Numbered from the stretch's first letter, positions 1-13,604 are shown. The stretch is 64,000 nucleotides of DNA from Sanderia malayensis (GCA_013076295.1 RQOL01000817.1:1-64000), one strand, 5' to 3'. Notes: generated by a model not told the origin, from the letters alone. Program-made: numbers and translations.

Positions 1-1372
1 TCTGTCGTCAGGATTTGGTGCACCTCCATTTTGTACAGTATATATAGCTGCAATTTCTCTGGCAGTTGGATTATCGTATCTGCGATCTTGTTGTGGGCGA
101 CCTGTGATGATCATTTTGAATGTTGGAATAGGCTGATTGTTTGCAATAACTTGCTGCCGCTGTTCCTCCAATATTTCACCCATGCTTCGATAATGCTGTG
201 CAAATCGATTGACTGCCATTAATTCATTCTGGAGAAGTGCAACGATGTCCAAATCAAGATGTTGTTCTCCTGCAGTGTTTTGCCGTTCCTGCAATGCTTC
301 TTGCGTATCCATGATGTAAAGTTCTGCATACTTTCTGGATCTGTCTGTTTCGGTTACACCTAGTAATTGTAAATGAAATACTTAATACATAACATATGAA
401 TAGAAATATGAGTTTTAGGGTAGAAATCATAAGTGAATAATTAGCTATGTAAAATATTGTATAAAAGAAGTGGATTGGTCAGTTACCAGTCATGTGATAT
501 GCCTTTCCGTGAATTGTGATAACTGGTGGTCCAGCTCTGGCATGACGTACAATATTAGCCTTCCATGATGCCATGGCCATTAATGAGTGGTATTGGCGGA
601 AGTGCTTTAAGAAATGTGTCAATTCGGCTGTATCACCAGTATATAAATGCATGACATTGACTGGAGGTGGTTGAATTGGATCCAGAGTGATTAAACCTCC
701 CATGCAACACTTGTTGTATTGTTTTCGGGAGTTAAGTTCTTCTTTGAAGTACTTTGCACCACAATGAATGCATGTTCTGGTCATTTTATTCCAGTGGTGT
801 GGTAATGGCGAGAAGGGGATGAGGTTTTCAGCTTCATTGTTCTCAGGGACAGGGTTGTCAACTTGCATTTGTTGATCTTCAACAGGTTCTGGTATCTGAT
901 TTTCATCGGGTACTGGAACCGCGTCTTGTATCTCGATGTATGCAGGTTGTTCTGGTGCTTGAAGCTCTTGGTTCTGAATAGGAAGTTCTCGGTTCAGAAT
1001 GGGAAGCTCTTGGTTCTGAATGGGAAGCTCCTGGTTCAGAATGGGAAGGTCTTGGTTCAGAATGGGAAGCTGATGGTTCTGAATGGGGAGCCATGGGATC
1101 TGAATGGGAAGCTGTGGTTCCATGCCCATCTCCATTGGCTGTATCTGTGGAAGGAGATACTGTGCTGGAAATGGCTGATATTCAGGGGCTTCTAGCTGAT
1201 GGTTTTCAAGCTGCAATTGTTGAAGATCGTTGACTGCTGCAAGTGGGTTATCCACATTTCCTGTCTGTTGAGGCTGAAGCTGCTGATTGATATGTCTGTG
1301 ATGCTGCATATTCTCCCGCACTTGATTTCTACGCCTGGTGCCGGTTATACTTCTCTTGGCCTTGCGCGGCAT
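1..1372 (-). CDS. Helitron RepHel, N-terminal exons 1-2 (partial)
   Basis: Exon 1 runs from the ATG at 1372 down to about 487 (donor GTAACT). Exon 2 starts at about 359 after an AG acceptor and runs off the window. Exon 1 begins with a basic stretch (MPRKAKRSITGTRRR), continues with a Gln/Pro-rich low-complexity segment, and ends with a zinc-binding-like CIHCG...CCMGG motif typical of Helitron N-terminal regions. Exon 2 begins GVTETDRSRKYAELYIMD and is nearly identical to the right copy. The N-terminal protein is 42 residues longer than in the right copy, explained by six extra copies of a heptapeptide. Rep and helicase domains lie outside the window. Confidence 0.8.
957..1103 (-). repeat. 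21-bp coding minisatellite in Helitron RepHel exon 1
   Basis: A 21-bp unit containing gaatgggaagctc is repeated about seven times. On the minus strand it encodes the heptapeptide ELPIQNQ or ELPILNQ with small variants. The right Helitron copy has only one such unit (around 57406-57437). The expansion keeps the reading frame. Confidence 0.85.
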
Positions 1373-2110
1373 GGTGCACGTTGTGGTAGGAAAGAGAAAT
1401 ATGAACTATGAGATATACAATTAGGCCAAATTATTGTAAATGTTATTGCTTCTTGACAATGGTCTTAATAGCAACAACAATTGTGATAATTATAGCCTTC
1501 TGTAAAGCTGAAACACAAAGAAGTAAATATCATATATTTCAAGGGTTCAATAATGATAAGTTGAAATTGCTAAAGAAGTAACTGGAAATTATTGCTATAC
1601 AATCTAATTTATGTTAAATGAACATGCTTACGTTTAAACTGTGGTCGTTTCTGTTATGTAAACAGTCACTAAAATGGAATAGAGTAAATTTATAGTTAAA
1701 ATATAAGTAGTAAAGGAAATGAATAATGAACAAAACTCAAAATACCTGAATAAATAAAAATGGACCGGTTGAATCGAGTGCAGCAGTTTTTAATAACTTG
1801 TTGAAACACGATTTGAGAAATTGTTATTAATATACTTACTACCAATGAAGGAAACACTGAATTAACGAAATAGTTTGTTGTACATAGGGTCATTTGGAAA
1901 GAGAGAAATAAAAAATCAAAAAAATAAGTTTATTTTGTCGAAATGAGTTTGTGAAAGAGAAGTGTCCGTTATTTGAAAATAGATTTAGCTGGGCCTTTAT
2001 TCATAAGAAAAACAAACAATTAAAGAGTTCAATATATCAGTGAGCAAGGAAAACTGTTGTCAAATAATAAATTTCTTACCGAGCCTTGTGTCTTTCAAAT
2101 CTACGGAGTT

Positions 2111-2191
2111 ATAAAAAGAGCCAAAATTTGGTTCTTCTCCAACCACTGTAACAATAGGCAATATAACAATTAAATCAAAACGAGGCAACTT
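2111..2191 (+). repeat. KDZ-A left terminal inverted repeat
   Basis: The 81 bases starting ATAAAAAGAGCC match the reverse complement of 13633-13713 without a mismatch. Four non-matching bases (AGTT) separate it from the target duplication. Confidence 0.9.
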
Positions 2192-2738
2192 GCACTTGAG
2201 GATGATAAACAAATTACGCAATATAGCACAGGTACACGTGGCCAGAACCGACCAGAGAAAAAGGTTTTGAGGTTGAGAAAGTAATCTTTTAATTTAGTGT
2301 GTTTGAATATTATATTTTGATCTGTCTATTGAAAATGGAATTCGAAGAAGGTATGCAGGATACCGAGCAAACCGAATCAAACAATGGGGCTGCTAGATTA
2401 CCTCCAACAGTGAGTACTGTACTGTACACTTCGTATCATGCTGAACTAAACCAAATTTATTTTAAGGTCATGTTGCAATAAAACAACGTATTGTTTTGTA
2501 GCGTTTTCGTGGTCCATCTAAAAAAGAATTTTTGAAAGAAAAAAACAAAGGACCAGAACTGATGGAAGAATGATGAAGAGAGTAGATAGATTGGTATGTG
2601 TTGGTGATTACTTACATAAATTTCAGATTTCCAGAGTCGGGCTCACCGCTCACACTCACTCCAATATTTAATTTTTCACTTGCATTGCATGAAAATTTTG
2701 AATTTATAGTTTAGATTAAAATTAAAATGAATTTGCAG

Positions 2739-5700
2739 ATGAAAGATTGGAAATTGAAAACCGGGATGCCAGCAGTAACACTGACACTGCATAAAGACAA
2801 AAATGGGAATCTGCATATGAAATTTTTGGGTTTGTAGTACAGTAGATGGATCTATAAAGTTGTGTTTTGTTAAAGACCCTCAAGCTTCAAGTTTTCAGAC
2901 TTTTGATATTTTTCATTCAGGAGATCAAGCATTTGCGGAATTTGCAGAAAATCGAATTGTTGCAAAAGAATTCACAAGGGTAGCCTTAAAAGCAATGAAT
3001 ACTGCTGCCCCAGTGGAAGAACAAGAGGGAAGAGTTAGAAGTATGTGCTGATTAAGCTGTATATATGTGTGTTGTGTATATGCATGTGACTTTTATGAAA
3101 GCTATATATAAAATTTTGTTATAGGAATTGATGAACTCCTCTTGAGAACCATCATGCAAGGGGATGTTATAGATTATCATGTTGATGACAAGCAAAAGTT
3201 AATTTGTCAACTGGTTCTGGGAAATGGTATTTATTACATTCACACTGTGATCTGTGGTTTAGATGCATTGTGTTGCAAGTGCAAATCAAGTACCATTAGT
3301 TTTTGCAATGTTTATGTCTTTCTATATATTTCTATTCATCTGTTTCAGTGATACTATATTTTTTCAGATTTTTTAAAATGCAACAAGTGGCAGTTGGCTT
3401 CCCGTCAAATTTGGTTGCCACAAACTATAACTTTTGCTCCGCCAAACAAATTTCCAAGACCCAGTGTTGAGATCCTTGATGAATTGCTCACAGTTGCACA
3501 GGAATATTTTCGGCGTGTAGTTGTTGAAGAAGTCAGAGCTAGAGAGGATGGTGGATTGGTTGATGGAGTAGAGGGAGATTATGTTGAGGAGGGTGACGGT
3601 GATGATAATGATGATAATGTTCATAGTGATAATGTGGAGGATTGTGAGAATTTTGAAAATGAGATAGAAGAAGGTGGTGTTGTAGAGGTGAATTCAGATC
3701 GTATTAGTGATGAAAATGTAGTTGTGCAGGACAATATGCAGGATGTAAATGATGATGGTGAGCTGGGTGTTTTGGATGGTGGTACAGAGGGTATAGGCAA
3801 TAATTTTAAGGGAGCATTGGATGAAAGTTCCTGCAAGTTAGGTGAAAACGATACCACAATTAATCGCTTCTTGGATGGGATTGGATATGAGGTTTGTATC
3901 TATGTTCCAGGGAATCAACAGATTCAGAAGATGGTTCCGAATGAATATTATTATTTCACCACTTAATATTTATTTTAGAGTTTTACATGGACTCCAGACG
4001 AATGCTTGGAATTTTTCAACGATCCAAGCAAAATTCCAAATTTTTTGGTATTGAGGGGAATATTTTCTGCCCTTCCATACATTGCTCAAAAACGACCAGC
4101 ACAATTGAACATTAGCTTAGATATGGTAGAGCATTGGTAATGAAACACACATTAATGAAACACACATTTCTACAATGAGAAATGTACTGTGGGTTCAAGT
4201 CCACAATGCTGTTGACATTCATTGTTGCTCAACAAACCAGAAAAGTTTAGAAAAGTGCCAATGAAAGTTATTTTTTAGGTATCGCCATTTAGTGCCCCAA
4301 TATGCTGCTGCAATGGGAAAGGAGCCAATAGCAGTGAAAGGAGAGGGAAACTGTTTTTACAGGTCTATTTCCCTTGCTATTTTGGGAGAAGAAGAAATGT
4401 GGCCCATTGTAAAATTGTCTGTTCTTCGTTATGCCATTTTGAATGAGGATAAAGTTTTAAAACTGGTATAACTTTAAAATTAATGCTCATTAATAAAATT
4501 ATTGGAAAGTGAAATTGGGAAGGTATATGTAATGAGAAAATATTTCATTTAGCTTACAGATATAATCAGCAATGTCCCATGTCTTATCACGTTGATAACA
4601 ACAGACAATGTGACAAGAGCATTTCAAGCGATAGAAGATGAGGATAATAGGTTGAGGCATGTTGTACGCGGTGAGGTGATGGAGAGTTTGCAATGTTACA
4701 GATACTCATGTACGTATGTTTTAAGCTGGAAATTTGTTCTAAACTTCATTCTTTTGCTATTGACACTAAGAGTCATGGCATGGAAAAGTCACGGAAAATT
4801 TAATTCTTTTCAGCATTTTTGCATTTGGTCCTTGTGGCGTTGGCAATGAACATTAATATCAATTCCATTGATCCCAGAAGACTCGGAAGCTTAAATCATA
4901 AAATTAATGCAAACCATAGCGCAGGCCATGTTGATATTCTTTGGGTGCCATCATCACCCGATGGCAATTTCAACCATACTGTGCCACTTTTGCAGCCTAC
5001 GGAGGAAACACACGAGTTAGAAAATGGTCATTGCGCTCTCGGTGATCTGTGCTCCTTCCGTTTTGGAACAAAGACCAAGCACAATCTAATTAAATGTAAG
5101 TACTGCCTACGCCAGTATCACATTTATTGTGCATCAATAGATAGTGCAAAAGAGACTCCAACAGATTGGTCGTGTTTTTGCCACATGAGAGTAGATCCAA
5201 TCACAAGGTACACTTACACAATTTTATAATATTACATGTATCTTCAATACCGCTTCTAAAATTGTATTTCCTAGCTAGCTACATACAACTTTCATTTACA
5301 GCATAATTTAGTTCATTACCACGAATAACAATTATTTTCCAGCCTGCCAGCATTTGCCTCCAAACATACATTACGTACGCTGTTGCAAACTATGGATAAA
5401 GCCATTATGGTAAACAAATATTTGACAGCTAACGATTGGAAGTGTTCTCTTTATGCGTATTAATTTGGAAGAGTATATTTCGAATTGACGTATCACATAT
5501 AATTCATTCTGGTATCAATATTCATTGCAGAAGTATTTAGCTGATATTGTGGCAGGGAGAATATACTCTCCACGGGTTAAACTTTTCGAGGACAAGGCAT
5601 TCGTGAAATTGCGTGATATGGCTGAAAACTCTTGGTTTCTGAAAGAAGATGCAGTATGTTTTTAAAATTAATTTTGCCAATGTATTTTTCTGTACAATTG

Positions 5701-6056
5701 TCCTGTTTATCTCAAATTATTTTAGAGGAGATCATAACCGTTAACTATTCCTCGTTATCAGGAAGAAGAGCTGTCCAATTATGTTTTAAGGCGCAGTGGC
5801 CGCATAAGGAAATATGCCAAAATTGATCTTACACTGCGTATTACACTGAACCTAAACGTAGTTGTCACGGAGGTAAGTCCAGTCAAACATTCTTTTATGC
5901 ACTTAATATTTCGGTTATAAATTCATATTTAATTTACTTTCAACATTTAAAGATAATCTACTCTCCACATTTGTTTAGATCATTGCGTTTATATTACATC
6001 AGCAAAAAGAATTGCCACTATTGTTTTGTAGACTATTGTTAATTAATTTAACTTAG
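2739..6056 (+). CDS. KDZ-A accessory protein: OTU cysteine protease plus PHD finger
   Basis: I infer twelve coding exons from GT-AG sites and phase: 2739-2829, 2921-3040, 3125-3226, 3368-3891, 3979-4136, 4279-4465, 4553-4709, 4814-5207, 5343-5409, 5531-5653, 5762-5872, 5979-6056. They total 2112 nt (703 residues) with no break. Residues about 105-279 include a long acidic stretch. The OTU core is GEGNCFYRS (353-360, Cys357); the usual GDG is GEG here. The candidate catalytic His501 lies in NHTVPL. A PHD-like finger follows, with Cys520, Cys526, Cys541, Cys544, His549, Cys552 and a W-x-C-x-C end at 565-569. By family it would cleave ubiquitin-type conjugates and bind chromatin; its role in transposition is inferred. 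Upstream exons 2335-2409 (MEFEEGMQD...) and 2502-2593 match the second copy, but exon 2 is frameshifted, so I start at the ATG in exon 3. Confidence 0.72.
4140..4225 (+). repeat. tRNA-like SINE fragment in intron
   Basis: GTGGGTTCAAGTCCAC at 4189-4204 is a T-arm/B-box-like hairpin, followed by AATGCTGTT. Related copies lie at about 22095-22190 and 38698-38800 (-). It sits in the OTU-PHD intron between the exon ending ...EHW and the exon beginning YRHLVP. Confidence 0.5.
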
Positions 6057-6089
6057 ACCGTGTGCAAGGACACTGAAGTGCCAAATTTC

Positions 6090-6661
6090 AATTTTACGCT
6101 TTGAAATGATTTTTGTAGAGGGATACTAAAGTGCCAAATTTTGGTACTCCAGTGTTCAATCGTTTACTATTTCCTCGTCTTTATGTTAATTTTACACTTT
6201 GAAATGATTTTTGTAGAGGGATACTAAAGTGCCAAATTTTGGTACTCCAGTGTTCAATCGTTTACTATTTCCTCGTCTTTATGTCAATTTTACGCTTTGA
6301 AATGATTTTTGTAGAGGGATACTAAAGTGCCAAATTTTGGTACTCCAGTGTTCAATCGTTTACTATTTCCTCGTCTTTATGTCAATTTTACGCTTTGAAA
6401 TGATTTTTGTAGAGGGATACTAAAGTGCCAAATTTTAGTACTCCAGTGTTCAATCTTTACTATTTCTCGTCTTTATGTCAATTTTACGCTTTGAAATGAT
6501 TTTTGTAGAGGGATACTAAAGTGCCAAATTTTGGTACTCCAGTGTTCAATCGTTTACTATTTCCTCGTCTTTATGTCAATTTTACGCTTTGAAATGATTT
6601 TGGTAGAGGGATACTAAAGTGCCAAATTTTGGTACTCCAGTGTTCAATCGTTTACTATTTC
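6090..6661. repeat. 98-bp tandem repeat array
   Basis: About 5.8 copies of a 98-bp unit, with unit starts at about 6090, 6188, 6286, 6384, 6480 and 6578. One copy is 2 bp short. Each contains TTTTGTAGAGGGATACTAAA and GTACTCCAGTGTTCAATC. The array fills the gap between the stop codons of the convergent OTU-PHD (6056) and transposase (6696) genes. A degenerate partial unit precedes it at 6061-6089. Confidence 0.9.
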
Positions 6662-9600
6662 CCAGTTATATCAGAGTAAAATTAAGCATTTTTACCTATG
6701 CATTCTTCTTTTTGTTTCTGTGCATCATGAACAATGCGCAGTGGCGTTTGAAGTTATCAGGCGTCATGTAAGATAATTGGTTTCTCAAAACCTTTAACGT
6801 TGAATTTCGTTGTTCATTGACTTGAGTATTGAGCTTTTCGTATTGCGGATAGTTGCATACATTATAGCTTTCTGCACAACCTGAAAATTCAAAATTAAAA
6901 ATTAAGATGCAGTTTTGTTTAAAAAAATAATCGGATTTGATGGTTGCCCTTTTTTGTTTATATTTGTTGCTGTGATTGCTTTAAATTTGTAGCAGTGCAT
7001 CATATTTTAAATAAACATGCATTACATGCGTTCTACTCTGGAGTAGAATGCATGCATGTTTAAAGTCTAAACAGTATCAGAACAGTTTATAAAAACTAAC
7101 CAATGTGGTTTTTCCAGTGAAACCTGTCTACCAAGAAAAGACAAGATTTGAAATATACTGGATACTGATCCCTGTTCAAACAATATTCATGAAGATGACA
7201 GCAGTTGTCATATACTATCAGTTCTGGAGCTGAAAAGGAAGAAGTAACTTTGTACTTAAAAACAACATTTGCAAGTGTTGTAGTTGATTCTTCAAAAGCT
7301 ACCACTTCTTCGAATAATAAAGGAAATGGACAAATTTCACAATGTTCAGCCCGAAGGTAATGCTATTAATCTCACCTGATGGAAATCGAGTACACAATAG
7401 TGAAAGGCACATTCACCGACTCTGGAGAATCCATCACTTCAAAACCGTAACATATTTCTACAAAAATAATGACATGCTTTTGTAGATATTGCTTAGATTG
7501 GCTGTTTCGGTTTTTTTTTACATCATATTTTAAATATATAGGACTAGGCACCAGATGGAAAGATGATGTATGAGCGAGATTATTCTTACCGTGTCGCAGT
7601 AAACTGTAAATATTCCTGACACAAGATTTGGATGGCCAGTGTACAGCTTATTGCAACGTTCTCTAGCATTTGTCCTACTGCAATCCATTTCATAAAAACC
7701 TCTATCACACAAAGCAGGCCATGCAGGGAAAAAAGACGGATGCGAAAGTTCACAATTTGACTCTGTCGGCAATCCAAGATTATGCTGTTCGTTGGAAAAG
7801 CCTGCTTTTGATGTCGCTCTTAGGGTAGAAAACAGATGCAGCCAATTCTTGGATAATCGACTAGATGGTAGTCCTTTCAGAACAGCAAAGATAATGGGGG
7901 CAATTGTTTCCAGATCGAGAAGGCGTTTGGGTTCTTTTCGAATGATCAGATTCAACCATTTGCCAGACCGCTCATTAGCTTATCAAGGGTGTCAGAAAGA
8001 GGAAAGTAAGACACCACAGGCGAACTAGATGACAAACATTGGAAAAGCACCCAAACACTATCTGGTACATGTGCAATTCCAGTGTAGAGCTCTTCGCATT
8101 CGGACAGCACTCGGAACAAGCTTGGATGTTTATTTTAATGCAGCTGGTTCAATTTTAGGTGTTCTTCTGGGTTGATTTCCCTTGTTTGGGCCAAACTTCG
8201 AAATTACTTTCTTGTAGCAGAATCGTTTACGAAAACACAATCCTGAAAGCTAGTAAAGATGAATAAAAATCGACAATAAGACCTGGGATGCATTAAATGG
8301 TTGAATGCAGTGCAAAAACAGGATTGTGTTCTAAAATACATGTAAAACTTAACATTGTCTAGCTATACTTATCTTCCTTTTAGCATCACATTTCCTTGGA
8401 CTTGCTGCTGCATTTCAATTTGAGTGGCATATATCCGCCTATGCCCTAACGATGTTGCATCACAAAGGATGACTTTGGGATAGCGTCCTCAAATGGAACA
8501 CTCAAAACACGTGCCGAAACCGATATCCAGTAGACGCAAATAGGCAAGCCAACTACCTTGAAACTGATAATAACTAATGCAATATTGTCTCAGTTGCCCA
8601 GAATCCTCCAAGTTTAACTTCAAAACCTCAAGATAACTGATAAGGGATTGGCTGCAATAACATGAATGCATGGTAAGCTATGTATATCAGATATCAATTC
8701 ATTTATACCAATGCTTTAGCTACTAGGAAAGTTTGTTGATGAAGTTCGTGATTCACTCACCTGTTTCCGGTAATAAAGTTGTTCATATAGCTTCTCAAAA
8801 TGTCGTGTCCAACAAGATAATCTCCCATGTTTAGTATACCTTTTGAGCAACCATCATAATTTTGAATTGATCGGCATGAAACATTTCCACATATCTTGTA
8901 TGGTACTGCAGAAAGTAATGTGACAATGAAAATGATGTAAATCAAACATGTGGCTTCTGTAAAGGCTCTAAGCCCTGTACAATTATCTTGCAACAGTCCC
9001 CTCTCTTTTTTGAGAACTTTTCCTCAAATTCCGTAAGCACTGTTCATTTTGTTCAACTGAGCACTCAAACTTTCTTAGCTATTTCCCAATTTCAGTAATA
9101 ACAACGCACTGCCTTTCTAAGAAAAAATGCAATGTTTTATGTCCGTTGTAATCAAGGATAAATGCGCCTCTGGTTGGAATAAGAGTTTAATGTGTTCGAT
9201 TGAGACCACACATCGTGTACGTTATTCCTTAATGGCAACAGTCCCCCACAGCAAAAGTTACATTCATTACATTTTTGTATTCTCAATCGGGAGTTTTGTT
9301 CGTGCTTATGCTCGTAGTGTCGGAATGTAAAGTAAAAGTTGTTTGTGATTAAAAACATGGGGAGTATACTGATATAAATTCGCAAACCTGAAACCTCAAG
9401 AATATTCTTCAGTGTAAAGAGATTCTTTTTGTCCTCGCTCCATTTAACTACAGCAAACTCATGGGAACAGAAGCAAAATTTATCATCATCGGGAATCAGC
9501 CTTAGCACTTTGTTATCCCCTGTAGTTATTTCTTCAACCGATGAATTCAAGTGGCCATTAAAAATGCTTTTTTGAGTTTGAACAACTTGCGCAGGAATTT

Positions 9601-10242
9601 GATTTTTTGAAATTGCGTGGCGAACATATGGACGTCTAATCAGAGCTTTCAGACTGCTATGCTCTTCTACCAACTCGTATAAGAACTCGGGAACATTTTC
9701 ACTATCCCTTTCAAGCTCAAACTTTATGCATGTCACGTGCAGACAAGAATAATGACCATGGCTGCAAGTTAAACATCTGAATCCTGTTCAATCGACACCT
9801 ACTATTCCATAAGTACCAGTCTGTGGTCGCACACAAGCAAGTGATTTTTTGGAAAAGGGTAGTCCAGAATAGTGGGAAAATCCTTTAAAAACAAATGCGT
9901 AATGCAAAATAATTATCTCAAAAAGAATGAGAATTAATTTGTTGAAGAATCATGAAAACAAAATATAACATTAATGCCATTACAGCACCTGGTGGTACCA
10001 ATGTTCCAACAATACATCTGTAAAGCAAAAAGTAATTGTTAGTGCAGTCAATGTATCAAAATACTTCAAAATAATTGCCAACAATTTCTTTTTCTATTGG
10101 TAGATAACCCATGTCTACGTTTTACATCTTTAAAGATATCAAAAGTTGACAACAATATCTGGCAAGAAACACAGAAATCACGGTGGCTGAAAACAAAATA
10201 TTAGAGTATATTAGAGGTGGGTGGTTTTTAAGACAACAAATC

Positions 10243-10712
10243 GAATTTATGGTAGACGGAAATTCTTATAAGGATCTAGCAATCAGGTAACCGGAATTCT
10301 ATTTTTTGAAACATGTTGCTGGGGGGTTTGGGTTTCAAAATCCAATCCGCCGGGGGGACAAAAACATTTTTGCCCGAGGGTCATGTTACTGCCCATATCA
10401 TATCTGGGGATCGGTGAAATTTGGTTGATCAAAACTCAGCAAAATTAATACCAAACTTATGGCCCCAATTCTTATACGTTTTTCGCTCAGTTTAAAATTC
10501 TCTTCCGTTTGTTATCAATTTTGCAGAAGTTTGGTTTAAAAAAATTCATTGACCCTCCAGACATGACGTAAGTAGTAGCATGACCCCCGGCCGAACACTT
10601 TTGACCCCCGACGGATTTTGAAACCCAAACCCCCAGCAACATGTTTCAAAAGACAAAATTCCGGTTACCCTGATTGCTAGATTTTATAAGAATTTTCCTG
10701 TCTATGGCTAAA
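10243..10712. mobile_element. Long inverted-repeat MITE inside KDZ-A transposase intron
   Basis: Two arms of about 150 bp (10245-10400 and 10560-10710) are reverse complements with scattered changes. Both carry ATTCTTATAA, CTAGCAATCAG, ACCGGAATT and AAACATGTTGCTGGGGG. No ORF is visible in it. Target duplication not resolved. Confidence 0.7.
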
Positions 10713-11068
10713 AGTGAAAGAAAATCAATGATATTTTCCATTCGAGCTTCACAATTTCATTGTTTTTGAAAATTTACGTGTTCAAGCTTTCATGAAAAGA
10801 TGCAAACTTTTTCAACGAAAACACTGTATGCCAACCATAATTTCAGCGAGTAACGAGGACCAAGGAATGTCGATTTTTGAAGAAAGAGATCGTTTGAGCA
10901 AAAAAACTTCAAGGCTGGACAATGGGGGTTTCCTCGTTGTCATCCATGTCGATTTTTGACATGTTATTTACATAGATATCCTCTACCGAATTATTAAGAA
11001 CATTTTATAATTAATTTGAGGTCAACGATTGAAATATCATATATTCACACTGGACTACCTCTTACACA

Positions 11069-11095
11069 TTTGATTGATTGATTGATTGATTGATA
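11069..11095. repeat. (TTGA)n microsatellite
   Basis: About six perfect TTGA units in a transposase intron. Confidence 0.85.
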
Positions 11096-13604
11096 GGAAA
11101 TACGCTTACTATCTTCGTAAGGTATTGGTTTATGTGCTAAGCACAAAGGGCCCACTGAATAGCTAGACTAATCGAAGCAGTGCGACCCTGGTCCTTCCTC
11201 TCGATGTGACCACACCTCGTGATTCCTTTTGCCTTTTTGCCTAGAATTACAGAGAGCTGGCAAATTCTCTCCTCACACTTTATATGACAGGTCTGAAGGT
11301 GGGTTCTACACCATTATATAAAATAAAAATAATTGCAGTTCAAACCGTTGTTTCTTTGCATCAAAACCCCATTAATGGACTCCCAAGCATCTGAAACTTT
11401 CTTGCAAATCTGCATATGTAGACAATCAGGAAAACTTTCTTTGATCATATCTCTGAAATCTTGAAATAAAGTTTCTTTACCAACCTCTCATTAGTTGACA
11501 GTACTGTAGTTTATGAAATAATTGCAACTTGTAAGGACAAATGGAAACACATTTTACCACATAAATAAAAAGTAGTTTAGTTTACCCACCCTGAACATTT
11601 TGGTGTATCTCCTTATTCAAACCTTCAACAAATTCCATTCTTCCATTGCCACATGTGCAAAAGTAAACCCAGTCAGAACAGTCTGCAAACTTCATGGGTG
11701 ATCTGGATACTATACAATACCGTTGATGCTATAAGAAGTAAAAAGCAAAACTTTGCATCTCAACAGGTCTAGTTGTTTATTGTTGCATCAACTGGAAACA
11801 CAAACTACACATTGGTACCAAACGAAATGAATATCTTGCATAACTGTTGAATTTCACAGATGAAGTAAACCAAAAATGATGACCTATGGCAAGGAATTAC
11901 ATTTACAGCTATAATTATGACATATGTATCACCATTCTTGCCCCAATAACTATATATACCTTGAGAATTTGCTTTTCAGTATCAAAATCCTGAATCAAAT
12001 AATCACAATTGCATTTAGAATCATTACTGATTTTGCCTTCAGAACTGGAACAAGTAGCTTTCTGCTGTATCCACCTGAAACATCCAATCTCAAGCAACTG
12101 AATACATAATCAAACAAGTACAAAAAAATTAGTGGGTAAACAGTGTTTCGACCTTTAAGGTCTCATCAGTACAGATAATTTGAGATAGAGCCTTGGCTAT
12201 GAAGAAAACTACAAAACAAATGGTTCACATATGTTCTCATAGAACATATTTTATCTGTCAAAATTGCAATTAGTAGCCTGGCAATTATGATAAATCCAAG
12301 GTACAATCTCAAGCAGAGGACTCAGCTTAACAAAATGCCAAGGAGTACTCTATCTGCAGACACTGTGTTTCAAAATTTCAGATTACATTAGTGCAGATCA
12401 GAGGTTTTCAAAAATAAAACCATGCCCATGAAACAAAACATATATGTAAAAAGCCAGATATAATAAAGGTCTACTTGCTGATTGTTTCCATTGACTCAAG
12501 CAACAATTTCTTACAAACTTATTAATATTGTGCAAATAAATCAAATGAGTGAACATACCTGTGGAATCATAATGGCATTGTCTACACATTCTAAACTGTC
12601 ACCACCATCTTGGCTGTCTTCAATGTCATTTATCAGTATCCATGTCCATACCCTCACTGGCCACTTCAAATTCTGAGAACATAAAACATTTATCACACAT
12701 AATTTACCACCAACTGGCCTTTAAGATAGGGTTGGGTTTGCAATATCTTTCTTGAAAATCTGCATGAACATCTTCCTGTTCATTTGCATAAAACTCCATA
12801 CAATATGATTGCTTAATAAAATAATTCTATAGGTAATTCCATAGGCAATTATGAGATGAACTTCCATTGGTATAACCACCAGACTGTATAATGAACTTAT
12901 TCAAATCTTGTGACGGATACGTGACGGATACGTTAAACGCATTTTTTTGTCTTTATATCATTTGGAATTACAAGTGCGTCTTTCTGAAGCTGTTAGGATG
13001 TAGGAAGGCCTGTAATTTCGTTTTATTTACAAGTACCTACATGTCTATGAAAATAAATGTTGATAAAAAAGTATTAATAGTGACAAGAATTTAGCACAAG
13101 ACCTTCTCTTCCTAAAGCCGTAGCAAGATGTACAATGCCGATTAGTTGTTCGGCATTTGCTTCAATTGCAAGTTCTGATCGTGATCCTCCTCCCTCCCCC
13201 TGCGCTATCCGTTTCCTTATCTTCGGTCTTTTTCGTCGTCCCAGTTTGGGTAAAGTCCGAAACATTGAATAAGCTGGCAGGCCATCCACGGGTGATAAAA
13301 TGCTGAAAGGCATTCCAGTTACAACTGGTTCTTCTTGTTCGTTGTTTAAGTTCGAAAGGTTTTCCTCTTGGTCACGTAATGGGGTAAAGCGCTGAGATTG
13401 AGTGCTTAAACCAAGGTCTGGTCTTCCAGCAACAAAACGAAAGTTCCCATGAAACACATTATTTGAGTTGTTCTTGTCATTATCCATAACTGGAATGCTC
13501 AAATAGCAATTTAAAGTGAGCTAAAATTAACAAAATTGACGAACGAATTATATGGCGGAATGAAATTTATGGCGGCCATTAAATTTGAAAAATTTTCATG
13601 GATA

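Larger units (their letters stand above)
6696..13502 (-). pseudogene. KDZ-A transposase, intron-containing and broken
   Basis: Exons read from right to left. 13502-about 13090 has a basic stretch GRRKRPKIRKR. Then come 12672-12559, 12074-11960 (CDYLIQDFDTE), 11728-11590 (QRYCIVSRSP, Cys-rich), about 11457-11345, a mini-exon near 10019-9988, 9885-9388 (FRCLTC...HYSC...TC, a CxC-type zinc region), 8905-8761 (YDGCSKGILNMGDYLVGHD), 8650-8370 (VILCDATSLGHRR), about 8230-7600 (YTGHPNLVSGIFTVYC), about 7470-7380 (CYGFEVMDSPESVNVPFT), 7305-7102 (YDNCCHLHEYC, FLVDRFHWKNHIG), and a last exon to 6696 (NTQVNEQRNSTL). The last motifs are the KDZ transposase signature. Breaks: TGA at 9790-9788, TGA at 8491-8489, a stop plus frameshift near 7950. 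As written it cannot make a full transposase. Confidence 0.82.
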
